Origin: Hortaea werneckii
Lineage: Eukaryota; Ascomycota; Dothideomycetes; Mycosphaerellales; Teratosphaeriaceae
Assembly: GCA_037044905.1 (NCBI GenBank)
Contig: JBAOKB010000170.1
Coordinates: forward strand, 62,001 to 126,000
Direction: 5' to 3'
DNA length: 64,000 bases
In this document: positions 20,081 through 31,903 of the stretch, one piece after another
Numbering within the stretch: position 1 is the first letter of the stretch
Layout: the number at the start of each line of letters is the position of its first letter
Made by a program: the position numbers and the translations under genes
The notes under the pieces: model-generated
Told to the model about the DNA's origin: nothing
Seen by the model: only the letters and a program-made list of their open reading frames with translations
The model's database searches: none

Positions 20081-21972
20081 ATGGCTGACGAGGGGCATTT
20101 GGGCTCTCATGCCAAGAAGAGAAAGAGGCAGGGCAATGAGAGTGACGAGACGATGAAGCGTCCGTCTGTGCCGCGGTCCCACAGGAGTCCAAAGCGTGCA
20201 ATTGCTCTGAGGGCGTCAACGAGAGCCTCGAAAGAAGACGGATCTTTCGCCAGATGACAGTAAGTCCATCTTCCCAGTGATATCGCGCATGCCTTGATAT
20301 ACCATGGTGGCATTCCTGTTTGCCTGCTTTACTGACTGAAGGAGCAGATACTGGCGAAGATCTCTCGGCTGTGCTGCCGCATGGCTCACGCAGCACGGAG
20401 AGGGATACAGTGGATCATGGTGACGCCCATATCCAGGAGGACGTAGAGCGTGAGCCTCCTTCCAAGAAGCAGAAGTCCACCGACGAAGGTACCTGATTCC
20501 ACGCTTTCCCGAAACCTTTATCCGCGACTATGCTGCCACATGGTTCTCTGGCTGTTCAAGAAACCCTTATTGACTGATATAGGTACGGGCGAATCCAGCA
20601 CGACTCTGCCTGCCGTACCTCTGACTCCGCCTATCGCTGCGGCTCCCAGTGCTGATGCCACTGAGAGAACTCGGTTCTCACGGTTTGGCGCTCGTATGCT
20701 AGGCATGGAGCAAGCAACAGATCTCCGCATGGCGACGTCTACGCCACCTCCAGTCATCATCTCGGCCCCGAGACGATTTCTCCAGCAGATGATGAATATG
20801 CTACCCAGTATCTCTCAGACTATTGGCTGTGTAGCCGTGCAGGGTACCAAGGGTATGATATGGGTTATCGAGCGGGTTGGTCCAGTAGTCTTATTCGCTG
20901 CCGCCGGCGGAATCGTCTTTGCTGTGGATCTGGTGAAGAGCTTTGATGGGTCAGAGGCTCACGAGGCCATCATTCGACAGGTGGGCCGTCTCTTCGATCT
21001 CTTCTACGACGATGGGGAGGATGACGAAGAGAAGGAAGAAGAAGACACAACTACTGCGCCCTCGGAGCCCAAGAGGATCAGAGACACCACCGCAAGCCCT
21101 CAGCCTGCAAAATGCACTTGCGGCGAGGCAGGCAGTCCGAGCAACAGCGCCGAACGTTGCGACATCCATTCATCAACATTCACTGGTCCGCAACAACAGG
21201 AACAGAATGAACATACTTCCACAATTCTGCCGGCGGCCCACATCTCGCGTCGCGAACCTGTTCCCGTTCGCGTACAGTTAGCCGCTCGTCATCTGCTACG
21301 TACCAGGAGCAACGAGAATCGCAGACATCCGGCGTTCTCTCCGTACTTGCGCAATACTGCCTTTCCCAATGGCCAAACGGACACTCGGTTTCAGCAGTTC
21401 ATCATCAGGAGCTTCCAGAATCGCACACGTTTCCGGCAGATGCCATATCCGCGCAGCGTCCCCCTTCCTGCTCCCTCGCCAGTATTCTGGCAACCAACTC
21501 TGGGTACACTCCGGAGAAGGCACAACGCACTCGCAGACAACTACCAATGGCTCCCTTTCAGCCAAACGCTTCCTCCCGTGGCTCTGCCTTGAACACATCC
21601 AGCGTCAATGGCCGAGCAAACTTTAGCAACACCCTCTACCCCATCCGTCCCCAACTTCCACCACCCACCCAGACTATCAGCGTCTATTCGGCCCAGACTC
21701 CCATGAATCACCCGGCTCAGAACAACGGTGGGCACGTCCTTTATGCCTACCACAACAACCCAAACGCCTGGGATCCCTCCGGTCTAATCATGGGACTCAA
21801 CCACAGCCCACCGCCGCTATCTCCACCTCAACCTCCGCCGATGCCGACGCAACTGGGCCCACCGCACTTCGTCGACTTCAACGGCCACCGCTTCGTCTTC
21901 GAGTGGGAGACCCCCGCGTCGAGAGACCTCGTCGATTTCCTCGCTCAAGCCGGAACGCGAGTTCCGCAATAG
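20081..21972 (+). CDS. Unknown protein: nuclear-signal N-terminus, hydrophobic segment, Pro-rich C-terminus
   Basis: I do not recognise this family. Proposed exons: 20081-20259, 20348-20488 and from 20583, with GTAAGT..GAGCAG and GTACCT..TATAG introns. Exon 1 encodes basic clusters (AKKRKRQG, SHRSPKR). Exon 2 ends PPSKKQKS, a basic patch like the SPTKKQK of array member 1. Exon 3 has an amphipathic part (SAPRRFLQQMMNMLPSI), then a long hydrophobic stretch (VGPVVLFAAAGGIVFAVDLV) that could be a membrane span, then an acidic run and a Pro/Gln-rich tail. Exon 1 needs a one-base correction in the T run 20245-20247 to reach its donor. The literal exon 3 frame stops at 21592, and a second frame (21547-21972, ending TRVPQ) seems to continue the protein after a shift near 21440-21500. 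Total about 580 residues if so. Confidence 0.45.
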
Positions 21973-22666
21973 CCTGCCGTCCGGCTTCTTCGATCGGCAG
22001 AGTGTATTGACGTCTTCAACGGCAAGATTCGGGATCTGATATATGCGGGTGAGAATCTTGCTGGGCATCCACGTGTTGCGGTTCTCTCGCTGCAGAACGG
22101 GCTCGTTGTGCAGTCGGGTGGGCCGGTATAGGGGGTCCTGCGTTTCGTTGTGGTATGGAGAGCATTTGGCGGACTTGTGGCCGTTCGGCGGCGAAGCGGA
22201 CCGCATTTATGGCACGGTGCGCTTCTCGTGGCATAGACGGCGGTTCTTGGAACGGGGAGAGATTCTTTGAAGGAGCAGCGAAAGGGATCAGGATGGACTT
22301 TTGGGGAGTGGCTTCGGGCGTTATTGTTTTCTTCGGTTTCACTTGATACCCACAGCTTACAGGAGTAACGGCATGGATTTTCAATAGGAGAAAAAGTCTT
22401 TTTCACAGCTTCAATGAAGACCTTCACGACTCAGATTGGGATTCTGCGGGAAAGAATGAATCCCAAAGGAAGCTTTGCCGTGCTTTCCTTCAGTTTGAAG
22501 AGGATGTGTCCATGTCGCGACCTGAGACGTGATGTATGCGAGCAGTGAGACAGTGAAGAAAGTACCAGCGCCAATTCTTCTTCTTCACCGCTAGCTAGAC
22601 AAGAACACACAAAGCGTCTTGCACACTCACATCCACCAACCCAAACCATCTTGATCACTAGTACAC
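21973..22666. other. Convergent intergenic region
   Basis: About 700 bases between the 3' ends of the unknown protein (plus) and the sugar carrier (minus). Overlapping open frames on both strands have no family motif. Nothing else is seen. Confidence 0.4.
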
Positions 22667-24336
22667 CTAGTCCACAGACTTTCCAGCACGAACCTCTTCC
22701 CTCTCCTCCTCCTCCTGCACAAACCCCTTCCCACCCGTCTCGCTCGCGAGTCTCGTAATCTCCTCCAACGACTTCCCCCGCGTCTCCGTCAAGCAGAACC
22801 AGGCGAAGAAGGCGATACAGAAGTCGAACAGCCCCCAGAGCAGGAAGGTGCCCCATTTGATATTGTCGATCATGAACGGGGTGGTGAGGGTGAAGACGAA
22901 GGCGAAGAGCCATTGCGAGGCGACGCCTATGGCGATGCCTGGCTCGCGGGTCCTGGTGGGGAAGATCTGTGGATGCTTGTGTTAGGGGAGGCGATCTGAT
23001 GAAGGCGCAGCGGGGAGGGAAAGGGTAGGGGAGACTTACTTCAGAGACATACGGCCATGGTAGCGGACCCCAGGAGAAATTATATGCGATGACGAAGAGG
23101 TAGATGAGCGCGATCGTGGCGATACCAGCGCTGGTCACGGTTCCATCGCGGGCTGGGTGGGTCTTGACCACCGCGGCTGTGCTGAGTTGGCATGCAGCCA
23201 TGAACAGAGCACCGGCGGTCAGAACCCACCTTCTCCCGACGTTGTCCGCGACGAAGATGACGAATGTCAGACACGCTGCGACTTTGATGGCGCCGAAGAT
23301 GGCTGTGAGCAGTAGACTGTTTTCCGTGCCCTTGTCCACGAGGAGGTTGAAGTACTGAGGGCCGTAGTAAGCGAATGCGGTGGCCCCGGTGGCTTGCTGG
23401 GCGGTGAAGACGGCAGCGGCGGTGAGTGTTCGACGCAGATTGCCCTTCTGCACCATTTCGATCATCCTGAAGCCTTCCCTTGCGTGCGCCTCGAGCTCGA
23501 CACCTCTCCTGATTTCCTCCATCTCCGCCTGCGTCGCTTCTCCTTGATCAGCGCGGATCCAGCTAAGACTGTTCCAAGCTTCTTCATGGCGGCCCTTTGC
23601 CGTCAACCAGCGAGTCGATTCCTTGAGCGTAAAGACCAAGATTGCCCAGTAGACCGGCCCATAGCATCTGCAGGCCTACGGGGATTTGCCACATGCTGGA
23701 GTCGGACTTGGAGAAGTTGCGTGCGACGCCCCAATCGATCCAGTAAGAAGTGAAGATACCAAGGGTGAACATAAGCTGGTAGAATGATCCGATCTGGCCT
23801 CGGATTTCCTTTGGCGTCATTTCGGAGGAGAACATGGGGACGACGACGGAAGATCCTCCCAAGCCGAGTCCTGCTATTACCCTGCCCACATAGAAGGCCG
23901 GCTTCGAATGCGTCTGGGCAGTCTGGATGGCGGCGCCGATGCAGAAGACAAGCGAGCAAGCAGCAATGGCGTATTTGCGACCGATTTTATGTGTGACGGG
24001 CCAGATGAAGAAGCAGGCGACGAAAGCGCCGAGTTGCTGGAGCGAAACGGCAAGGGAGTTGACGAGTTCTTTGCCTTCTTCGTTGTAGTTGTAGTCCCGC
24101 TTGAACGACTTCATCGTTAGAACTCCCCCGATGATGCCGGAGTCGTAACCGACTATATACACAAATCATCAGCATCGCTAGAAGGGGACGTTTTCGAATA
24201 TGAGCATACATAAGAAGCCTCCCAGGCAGACTACGGCTCCCAACCAGTATGCACGCAGCATCCCCATCTTCGTCAGATTCGACTTGTCCGTCGAGCCGCT
24301 TTCGCGGCCGCCAACGCGGAGATCTGACCACGCCAT
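22667..24336 (-). CDS. MFS sugar transporter (hexose/quinate type)
   Basis: Exons on minus: 24336-24210, 24152-23040 and 22966-22667 (introns 57 and 73 bases). Family landmarks of the sugar porter group are all present: GGFLFGYDSGIIGG in span 1, GRVIAGLGLGG and PKEIRGQIGS after span 4, KESTRWL at the start of the central loop, QQATGATAFAYYGPQYF in span 7, SWGPLPWPYVSE then FPTRTRE around span 10, and LTETRGKSLEEI at the end. About 510 residues and 12 spans. One small shift near 23643-23650 breaks the literal frame just before KESTRWL. The substrate cannot be told from sequence; the ATGATAF span 7 word suggests a plant-derived sugar or acid, not glucose. It is divergent from the sulfatase gene. 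Confidence 0.87.
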
Positions 24337-25690
24337 CTCGTCTTCGTGTTCACCTTCAGTTGCTGTCTTCTGAAGTTCGTTCGGAGAGCAAAGGTTGCTC
24401 GCTACTGTGCCTCACTCGAGCGGCAGTGAATGATGATGACGAGGATGGACACGGCTCATCTACCCGTTTTGCAGGTGTCGAGGAGGCATGGCGGGGTTGT
24501 GAATGCATGCTTTCGCCAGTACCCTGGGTGATGTACCACCTGCACGTTTCAATGTGACCTGGCCGGGTTGGTAATAGTGGCCCGAGCTGAGTCTCAAGCA
24601 GGCAAGGAGTCACAAGCTTGCCGAGACGGGCGCGGCCCTTGATAGATGCTGATCTTGTTCTTTTCGAGTATCTGGCTATAGGTAGAGGTATTCAAAAGAG
24701 TGGCTACGTTTCGCCTATTTTGGCAATGGTGGAAATGGATAGGCTTCACGCCATGGAGCGGAAAATGTCGTGCTGAGGACGACCAGCGTCTGCTTTGCAC
24801 GTCTTCCGTGATCAGGGAATGATTGGCTGCTTGGGTGTGGCACGACAGCGATACAATTGGATTGTACCAGTGGTGCGATGGGTGGAGGAGATGGTGTGCC
24901 GTAGGAGGTGACGGAATTAGCCTTCGCCTAGTCAACCATCAGGAATGCGGAGAGAGCTGGGGATCGACGTGCCAATGAGAGGGTTCGGCAGCCTCCGAAT
25001 GCTTGTGCGGCACGGATGCAACCTGGTGGCTGATGATCGCGACTACATAATGTACATGTACCTACCTTATGCTGCTCATGTGGTCTGTCGAAGATGAAAG
25101 GATTTTGCGCCCTCCCATCCGCTGTCTTCTCGCGCTCGGTCTAGCCAAGTTGTGGCGAATAGAGTCTGGTGTCGCCATAACGCCGGTCAACCATGCAAGC
25201 AACCGCCCAGCCGAACAGGACGGACGAGGTCGCATGCAGACCCACATGAGGTAGGTTCAGGAACAGGGTGAGGGGCAGAGCCAGCTTCGGTCGAATGTTG
25301 CTCCTCTGCTCTTGAGAGTTTGCTCATCCTAGTGAGCATATCTAGGTAAGCACAAGCACAAGGGAGTAGGAAAAGGTTAGGTGTCTGCACGGCGTCAGAA
25401 CACCCCATGCGTCGCAGACAAGATAGTTGGGAAAGAGCATGGAAAGGCCCGTAGTCTCTTCACGACCCATCACACGACATCATAGTCCGGATCGGCATGA
25501 ACTGATGCGTACCCCGAAGCCATGCACTCGTGTTGGCGGGGCTAGTAGGACGCCAACAAGGTAGAGAGCGCTCTCCACTTTCTCATTGCCGTCTGCTCTC
25601 TTCTTCCCACCATCCAAACGCAGCGTATAGCAAGAAACCCCATCCTCACCCAAACACTCTCATCCCATTACATGCTCATCGCCGGCAAAC
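24337..25690. promoter_or_regulatory. Divergent promoter region, sugar carrier / sulfatase
   Basis: About 1.35 kb between two start codons on opposite strands, with no convincing gene inside. A CA/CT-rich leader (25595-25680) precedes the sulfatase ATG. Shared control of the carrier and the sulfatase is possible but only inferred from layout. Confidence 0.4.
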
Positions 25691-27637
25691 ATGTCCGCAT
25701 CACAGGCTTCAAGCGCAACCGGTGGCGCCGCAGGCAAACGCCCCAACTTCCTCGTCATCGTAGCCGATGATCTCGGCTTCTCCGACCTGTCCTCCTTCGG
25801 CGGCGAGATACGCACGCCCAACCTGGACCGGCTGGCGAGCAACGGCATCCGCTTCACCGACTTCCATGCCGCGGCCGCATGCTCCCCTTCCCGAGCCATG
25901 CTCATGACCGGCACCGACCACCATATCGCGGACTCGGCAACCTGATCGAATGGACGAACCGGAGCGACCAGAACGCCCCGACGGAAGGGAATATCAAGCA
26001 CTGGAGCACGGCTCCGCAGCGCGGGATGCCTGGGTACGAGGGGTACCTGAACGAGCGGGTCGTCACTCTCCCCGAGCTGCTACGGGACAACGGATACCTG
26101 ACCCTGATGTCGGGAAAGTGGCACCTGGGTCTCACGCCGGAGCGGTTCCCCCACAAGCGCGGGTTCGAGCGCTCCTTCGCTCACCTGCCGGCGTGTAGTA
26201 ATCATTACGCTTACGAGCCGCAGTTGGAGGGCCAGGACCAGATTCCCGGGTTCATGACCATGTCCTTCATCGCGCTGCACAGTGAAGACGGAGAGTATGT
26301 GAAGGAGCTGCCGAAGCCGTGGTACAGTTCAGACGGGTACGGCGATAAGATGCTGTCGTACTTGAAAGACCGCAAGGAGAAGGGGACGAGCGGCCGTTCT
26401 TTGGTTACTTCCCTTTCACGGCCCCGCACTGGCCGTTGCAGGCGCCGGACGAGTATATTGAACATTACAAGGGCGTCTACGACGAGGGCCCTGATGTGCT
26501 GCGTGAGCGTCGATTGCAGCGTATGAAGGAGCTTGGGCTGTGTCCCAGTGACGTGGAGCCGCACCCAGTGGTAGCGGATGAAGTCAGGCAGTGGGCGGAA
26601 TTGACGTCGGAGGAGAAGAGGAAGAGCTCGAAAGCGATGGAGGTGTTTGCAGGCATGGTCGAATGTATCGATGCGAATGTAGGGAAGGTGGTCAACTACC
26701 TCGAAGAGACAGGCGAGCTCGACAACACGTTCGTATGCTTCATGTCCGACAACGGCGCCGAGGGGGCTGCTACGAAGCCTATCCGATTGTCCAGGGTAGT
26801 ATGATCGGTCATCTGCAAAAGTACTACGACAACAGTCTTGAGAATCTAGGCAGGGGCAACAGCTTCATCTGGTACGGTCCTCGCTGGGCGCAGGCTGCGA
26901 CTGCTCCTTCGCGTCTATACAAAGCCTTCACCACTGAAGGCGGCGTGAAAGTTCCCGTTCTTAGCCAAGTTTCCCAAGTCTTTCGGTGTCCGCTCAGACG
27001 GGAACGAACTCTCTTCGGGAGCTGTTGAGACCCATCGTCTGGCTCGCATATCACGAACGAGAAGGGTACTATTACGCACGCCTTCAGCACAATCATGGAT
27101 CTTGCCCCCACCATCTTAGAAATGGCCGGTATCTCTCACCCTACACCATCAGCAGGCGGGACGGAAGGGACGTATGAAGGGCGACCTGTCGTCCCCATGC
27201 GCGGCCGATCGATGGTACCCTTCCTGAAAGGACAGAGCGAATCCGTCCACCCGCAGGACTTCATCCAAGGGTGGGAGACGTGCGGACGCGCCGCGGTGCG
27301 GTGCGGCGACTGGAAGATCGTCTTTATCCCTAAGCCCAAGGGGCCCGAACGCTGGCAGCTGTACAACCTCGCCCAAGATCCAGGCGAAGTGCACGATCTC
27401 GCGGAGCAGGACCCGGAGCGGCTGGAGAGGATGATTAAGATGTGGGACCAGTACGTTCTGGAAACCGGCGTGGTGCCCTTGGCGCCGGCTTTGGGCCAGT
27501 GGATCGAGGCGACCGAGGCGCAGATGCCGGAGGATGTGTGGATGGAGTACGAGTACTGGAAAGATGGCGCGCGTGACAACCCTGAGGCCTTTAGGAGGCC
27601 CCAGCCGCGGTTTACTCGAGAGGTGAAGGCAATGTGA
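25691..27637 (+). CDS. Type I sulfatase (arylsulfatase family), several frame breaks
   Basis: It would hydrolyse sulfate esters, releasing sulfate for assimilation. Metal-binding Asp-Asp lies in NFLVIVADDLGFSD (residues 26-27). The catalytic formylglycine site is CSPSR with Cys at residue 64. SGKWHLG and FMSDNGAEG supply other active-site residues. The C-terminus ends FTREVKAM at 27637. No signal peptide is present, so the enzyme should be cytosolic, as for many fungal sulfatases. Single-base shifts are needed at about 25930, 26382-26385, 26762-26770, 26954-26956 and 27041; every lost segment is present in a neighbouring frame, giving about 645 residues without introns. Five shifts in one gene is the highest density with intact motifs in the window. 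Consensus error is likelier than decay, but a young pseudogene cannot be excluded. Confidence 0.8.
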
Positions 27638-30066
27638 GGGCGCTGTCTGGGGAAGTGTGACTCGGAGGTGGAAATGGGGAAGGAAGAAATGTGGCTGATG
27701 ATGCGCACATAGTGCGGCTGCTATCGTAGGCTCATAGAGCACTCTCTAGTGGGATAGCGCCATATACACACTCTCTCTCTCCCCCGGATGTTACGCCACG
27801 TGGGATCATTTCAGTTTTAAGCGCACGATCTACCCATCGCCACAAAGCTTGCCAGTATCGATTTCCAGCTCTTTTCCGCGCTAATCGTCTTTTGTCCATG
27901 GCCACTGTTCTCGCGATACGTAGCGACAGCGCACTAAAAACCTGCTTCGTTACGCAATAGTGCAATGTCAGCTCACAGCTCAATAGGAATCGCTTCTAGC
28001 AATCTCAAATGGCGAGGACAGTCGATGACAGCGTCTCCAAGCTTGCCTGGATTACAATATTCAAGATCTGTGATTACGGAAGTCTATCGTCGAGTTTCAA
28101 GATGGCGCCATGCTTCCAGACCAGCCTCGTGCGAGCTAGGCTCCCTGGTCATCTGTTCCAGTTCTGAAGTAGGTGCAGAATCTAATCGCCTTCCCAGGTA
28201 TCTGGCTTCGTTGTCGGCATAAGGCGTACTAGTCTAGTAGCAAGGTAGGCATGAAGTCTACTGGCATAATGGATGTTGCTGCAGAGCATGTATGCGCCTT
28301 GCAGTGGTAGTACCCGTTTCGTCGGCTTCGCGGTTCGAAGTGCCGGCATCCTCAACCGAAGCCATCTCAAACGCAAGCGAGTCTCTCGTACCTAGGTAGC
28401 TGTTGGCACAGTAGTTTCGTGTAGCTTGCCCGAACTGGAGCTCTCCTGCGTTGGCAATCTGCTTGTCGATCCGGGCGTTCCGGCCGAGCTTTACATGACT
28501 CCACTGCTGGAGCCTTGCCAGCACCGCCGGAATCCACCATGTCTCCAGAATGCTCCATGGGGAGCCAAAGCGCGAGTGGAAGTTGCGCGAACTAGCAAGG
28601 CCGAGGAAATGGGGCCATGATCCACCCCCGGAGGGACCCCGGAGGACGGCCAGTATCATCAAACTCTGGCGGAACCCATGGACAGAATTTTCATCCTAAG
28701 CGCATAGCTGGTCGTATGGAGGAGCAGAAATAAAATGACCAAAACGGTATCAAGCCGGATTCGTAGCGTTCGCCGGTAGCCTAGGGTCCAGCCAATCCGC
28801 GGCCAGGAACGAAGCGCTTCTGGAATCCTTCGCACGGATTCGGGGCCCCACATGGACCAGTGATGGTGAGATCTGACTCGGGCGCTAAAGCGGCGTATTC
28901 ACTCCACATGGAGAGCCAGTGCGGAGGGAGGGTGGAGCGCCAAATCACATGTGGCAGTCACGATGGTACCAACCGTCGAGTACCTCTGGTGAAGCATTAT
29001 CTGGTGGAGATATTGACTGAAGATTGATGGGATGCAGCCGAGTTGGAGCGCACAGCTGTCGAGCTTCCTTCCTTCCTTCTTAGGGTGATGATGCAGCAAG
29101 CAACCTCCAAGCGTGCCCGCCAAGCCCAGGATTCGGAGCAAGACGAGCTTGATGTCGGCGTTAGGGCTCTGAAGCGAGTCCAAGCCCTGACGAGGGAGGT
29201 TTTGGCGAGGAGGAGTGCGGCAGATCTGTGGCCTGTCACACAACGCGACGCCAAGAAGACGCGTTCCCCATGGAGGCCGATGAAGGTCGCAAAGAGCCGC
29301 TTGCCATGTGCTACGGCCGGTGCACAGGGCAGGGCAAAGTGTGGGCTGGTGGACACAAAGCACTGGCAGCTAACGAGATCGTGAACAATGCACCCATGAG
29401 CTAACTCAAATATGGTTCGGTGGCCAGTGCACGGACGCAGGCTGCCGGGCAACGCACGAGGAATGGGAGCATTCACCTCCTGCGCCGCACCCGCGCATCC
29501 GATGTCGTGACCCGGCAGGGCATACCTCAGGGTATGCCACCTACAGGCAGAGCAATCAAGCATTTACTGGTGCGGCTGCCGGCGTGAATCTCGGAGACGC
29601 GACTTGTCAGCTGCGGTCAATATTCCAATCCACCCTCGGTAGGCGAAGCTAGAGCGATTTAGCTCGTGATTTGGCTCAGAATAAAGCCACGCTAGCTTGG
29701 CGCGCTTGACTATTGGACCACCCCACGGCACGCTAGCCCCGTCTGGAGCGCCGCAGGGTCACGAGCAGCACCGTCTGGAGGGCAAGAGCGAGGTGTCTGG
29801 CCCGCATTCACGTGGCGCGGTCTAGTAATTTCCAAACAGAGCGCCCCCGACATTTGTTTCTTAAAAGCAGAGCTGTTTCCCCTGCAACTGCAAAGCATTC
29901 GACATCTCGCAAACAACAACTCCAACCCTCCGAACACTCTCGTTCACCTCCTCCTCTTCTTCCTCTCCGCATCAACTTCTTATCACTCGTCCGACCTTCC
30001 TGCTCCCCTGCAACCAGCAACTATCCCTGCAACCACACACTATCCATTCGACACACCAACACCGTC
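27638..30066. other. Intergenic, about 2.4 kb
   Basis: No gene is supported here. Open frames at 28258-28662, 28997-29563 and 29043-29384 overlap one another on both strands without family motifs. A GTACCTAGGTAG word (28388-28399) recurs at 62322-62333. The last 250 bases are CT/CA-rich and form the leader of the hexose transporter gene. Confidence 0.4.
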
Positions 30067-31903
30067 ATGCCTGCCGACGCAGTCCGCTCGCTGAGCGCGA
30101 CTAACGATGTCGAGCGCATCGAAGCTCCTGTCACCTGGAAGGCCTACCTGATGTGCGCCTTCGCCTCCTTCGGTGGTATCTTCTTCGGTTATGACTCCGG
30201 TTACATCAACGGTGTCACTGGCTCGGAGAAGTTCATCGAGCTCATCGAGGGGCCTCGTCCGTCAGATGTTGCCCCGGCTGACTACGCCCTCTCCGGCTCC
30301 CACCTGTCCCTCATCACCTCGATTCTCTCCGCTGGTACTTTCTTTGGCGCCATCATTGCTGGTGACGTTGCTGACATCATTGGACGTGCGTGTTCCTTTT
30401 TCCCACCGGCTAAGCCCATGTTGGCACCGATCACTGACATATCATTACAGGTAAATGGACTATCATTGCCGGCTGCCTCATCTACATTGTCGGAGTTGTC
30501 CTCCAGGTCGCAACTAACGGTCTCGGTTTGATTGTTGCTGGTAAGTCCGATGACGGTTCAATCAACATTGCCTTACGCTAACATCGTCCAGGTCGTCTCG
30601 TCGCTGGTGTCGGTGTCGGTTTCGAATCCGCCATTGTCATCCTCTACATGTCTGAGATCTGCCCGAAGAAAGTCCGTGGTGCCCTGGTCGCCGGTTACCA
30701 GTTCTGCATCACTATTGGTCTGCTCCTCGCCGCATGTGTCAACTACGGCGTCAAGGAATACCAGAACTCCGCAGAGTACCGCGTGCCGATCGGTCTCCAA
30801 TTCATCTTCGGTCTTGTCCTTGGTGGTGGTCTCCTCTTCCTGCCAGACTCGCCGCGTTACTACGTGAAGCGTGGTCGGGTTGAGAAGGCGCGCAAGGCCC
30901 TCTCCAGCGTCCGTGGTCAGCCTCAGGACTCTGAGTACGTTGAAGCTGAGCTTGCTGAGATCATTGCCAACGAGGAGTACGAGCGTTCGCTCATCCCGGC
31001 TGGCAGCTGGATCAACGGCTGGATGAACTGCTTCCGCGGCTCTGTCTTCAAGTCCAACTCCAACCTTCGCAAGACCATCCTCGGAACGTCGCTTCAGATG
31101 ATGCAGCAGTGGACTGGTGTGAACTTCATCTTCTACTACTCGACACCATTCCTGTCTTCGACTGGCGCCATTGACAACGTCTTCTTGATCTCTCTGATCT
31201 TCACCCTGGTCAACGTCTGCTCCACCCCGATCTCCTTCTGGACTGTCGAGTGGCTCGGTCGTCGCCCGCTCCTGATCTGGGGTGCTTTCGGCATGTTGAT
31301 CTGCCAATTCCTCGTTGCCATTATCGGTGTCACTGTTGGCTTCAACCACACCTACGAAAACGCTGCCGGTGAGACCATCGCCAACAACATCCCTGCTGTC
31401 AACGCCCAGATTGCCTTCATCGCCATCTTCATCTTCTTCTTCGCCTCCACCTGGGGCCCGGGTGCCTGGATCGTCATTGGCGAGATCTTCCCTCTCCCGA
31501 TCCGTTCCCGTGGTGTCGGTCTTTCCACCGCTTCCAACTGGCTTTGGAATACCATCATCGCTGTCATCACTCCGTACATGGTCAACTCCGATGAGGGCGA
31601 CCTGAAGTCTAACGTCTTCTGGATTTGGGGAGGCCTGTGCACTTGCGCATTCGTCTACTCCTACTTCCTGGTTCCTGAGACCAAGGTATGTGTCTTGTCT
31701 GTCCATCAAAGCTAATGAATATGAGCTAACATCATTTCCAGGGTCTTTCTCTTGAGCAGGTCGACAAGATGATGGAGGAGACTACCCCCCGTACCTCGGC
31801 CAAGTGGAGACCAACCACCACCTACGCCAGCACGATGATGAAGGGTGAGAAGCTTGAGGCCGACATCACTGAGGATGTTGAGCGCAAGGGCTCGGTCTTC
31901 TAG
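30067..31903 (+). CDS. MFS hexose (glucose-type) transporter
   Basis: Four exons: 30067-30385, 30451-30540, 30592-31685 and 31742-31903, all with GT..AG borders and consistent phases; 554 residues, no frame break. Span 1 reads GGIFFGYDSGYINGV. The loop words are PKKVRGALVAGYQ and PDSPRYYVKRG. Span 7 holds QMMQQWTGVNFIFYYSTPFL, with the Gln-Gln-x-x-Gly motif used in glucose binding. SNWLWN and the closing VPETKGLSLEQVDKM are also present. These match fungal glucose/hexose:H+ symporters of the plasma membrane. The start is the first ATG after a long CT-rich leader. The gene is of high quality with a strongly C-ending codon choice, which suggests high expression. The exact substrate range and affinity cannot be told. 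Confidence 0.92.

Noticed and set aside
28997..29563. 188-codon minus-strand open frame
   Set aside because: It overlaps an equally open plus-strand frame, shows no motif, has odd Cys/His-rich composition and no splice logic; probably a chance frame in GC-rich sequence.
30573..31709. 378-codon minus-strand open frame
   Set aside because: It lies exactly antisense to the well-supported hexose transporter exon 3; the Asp/Glu-rich composition is the shadow of its C-ending codons.
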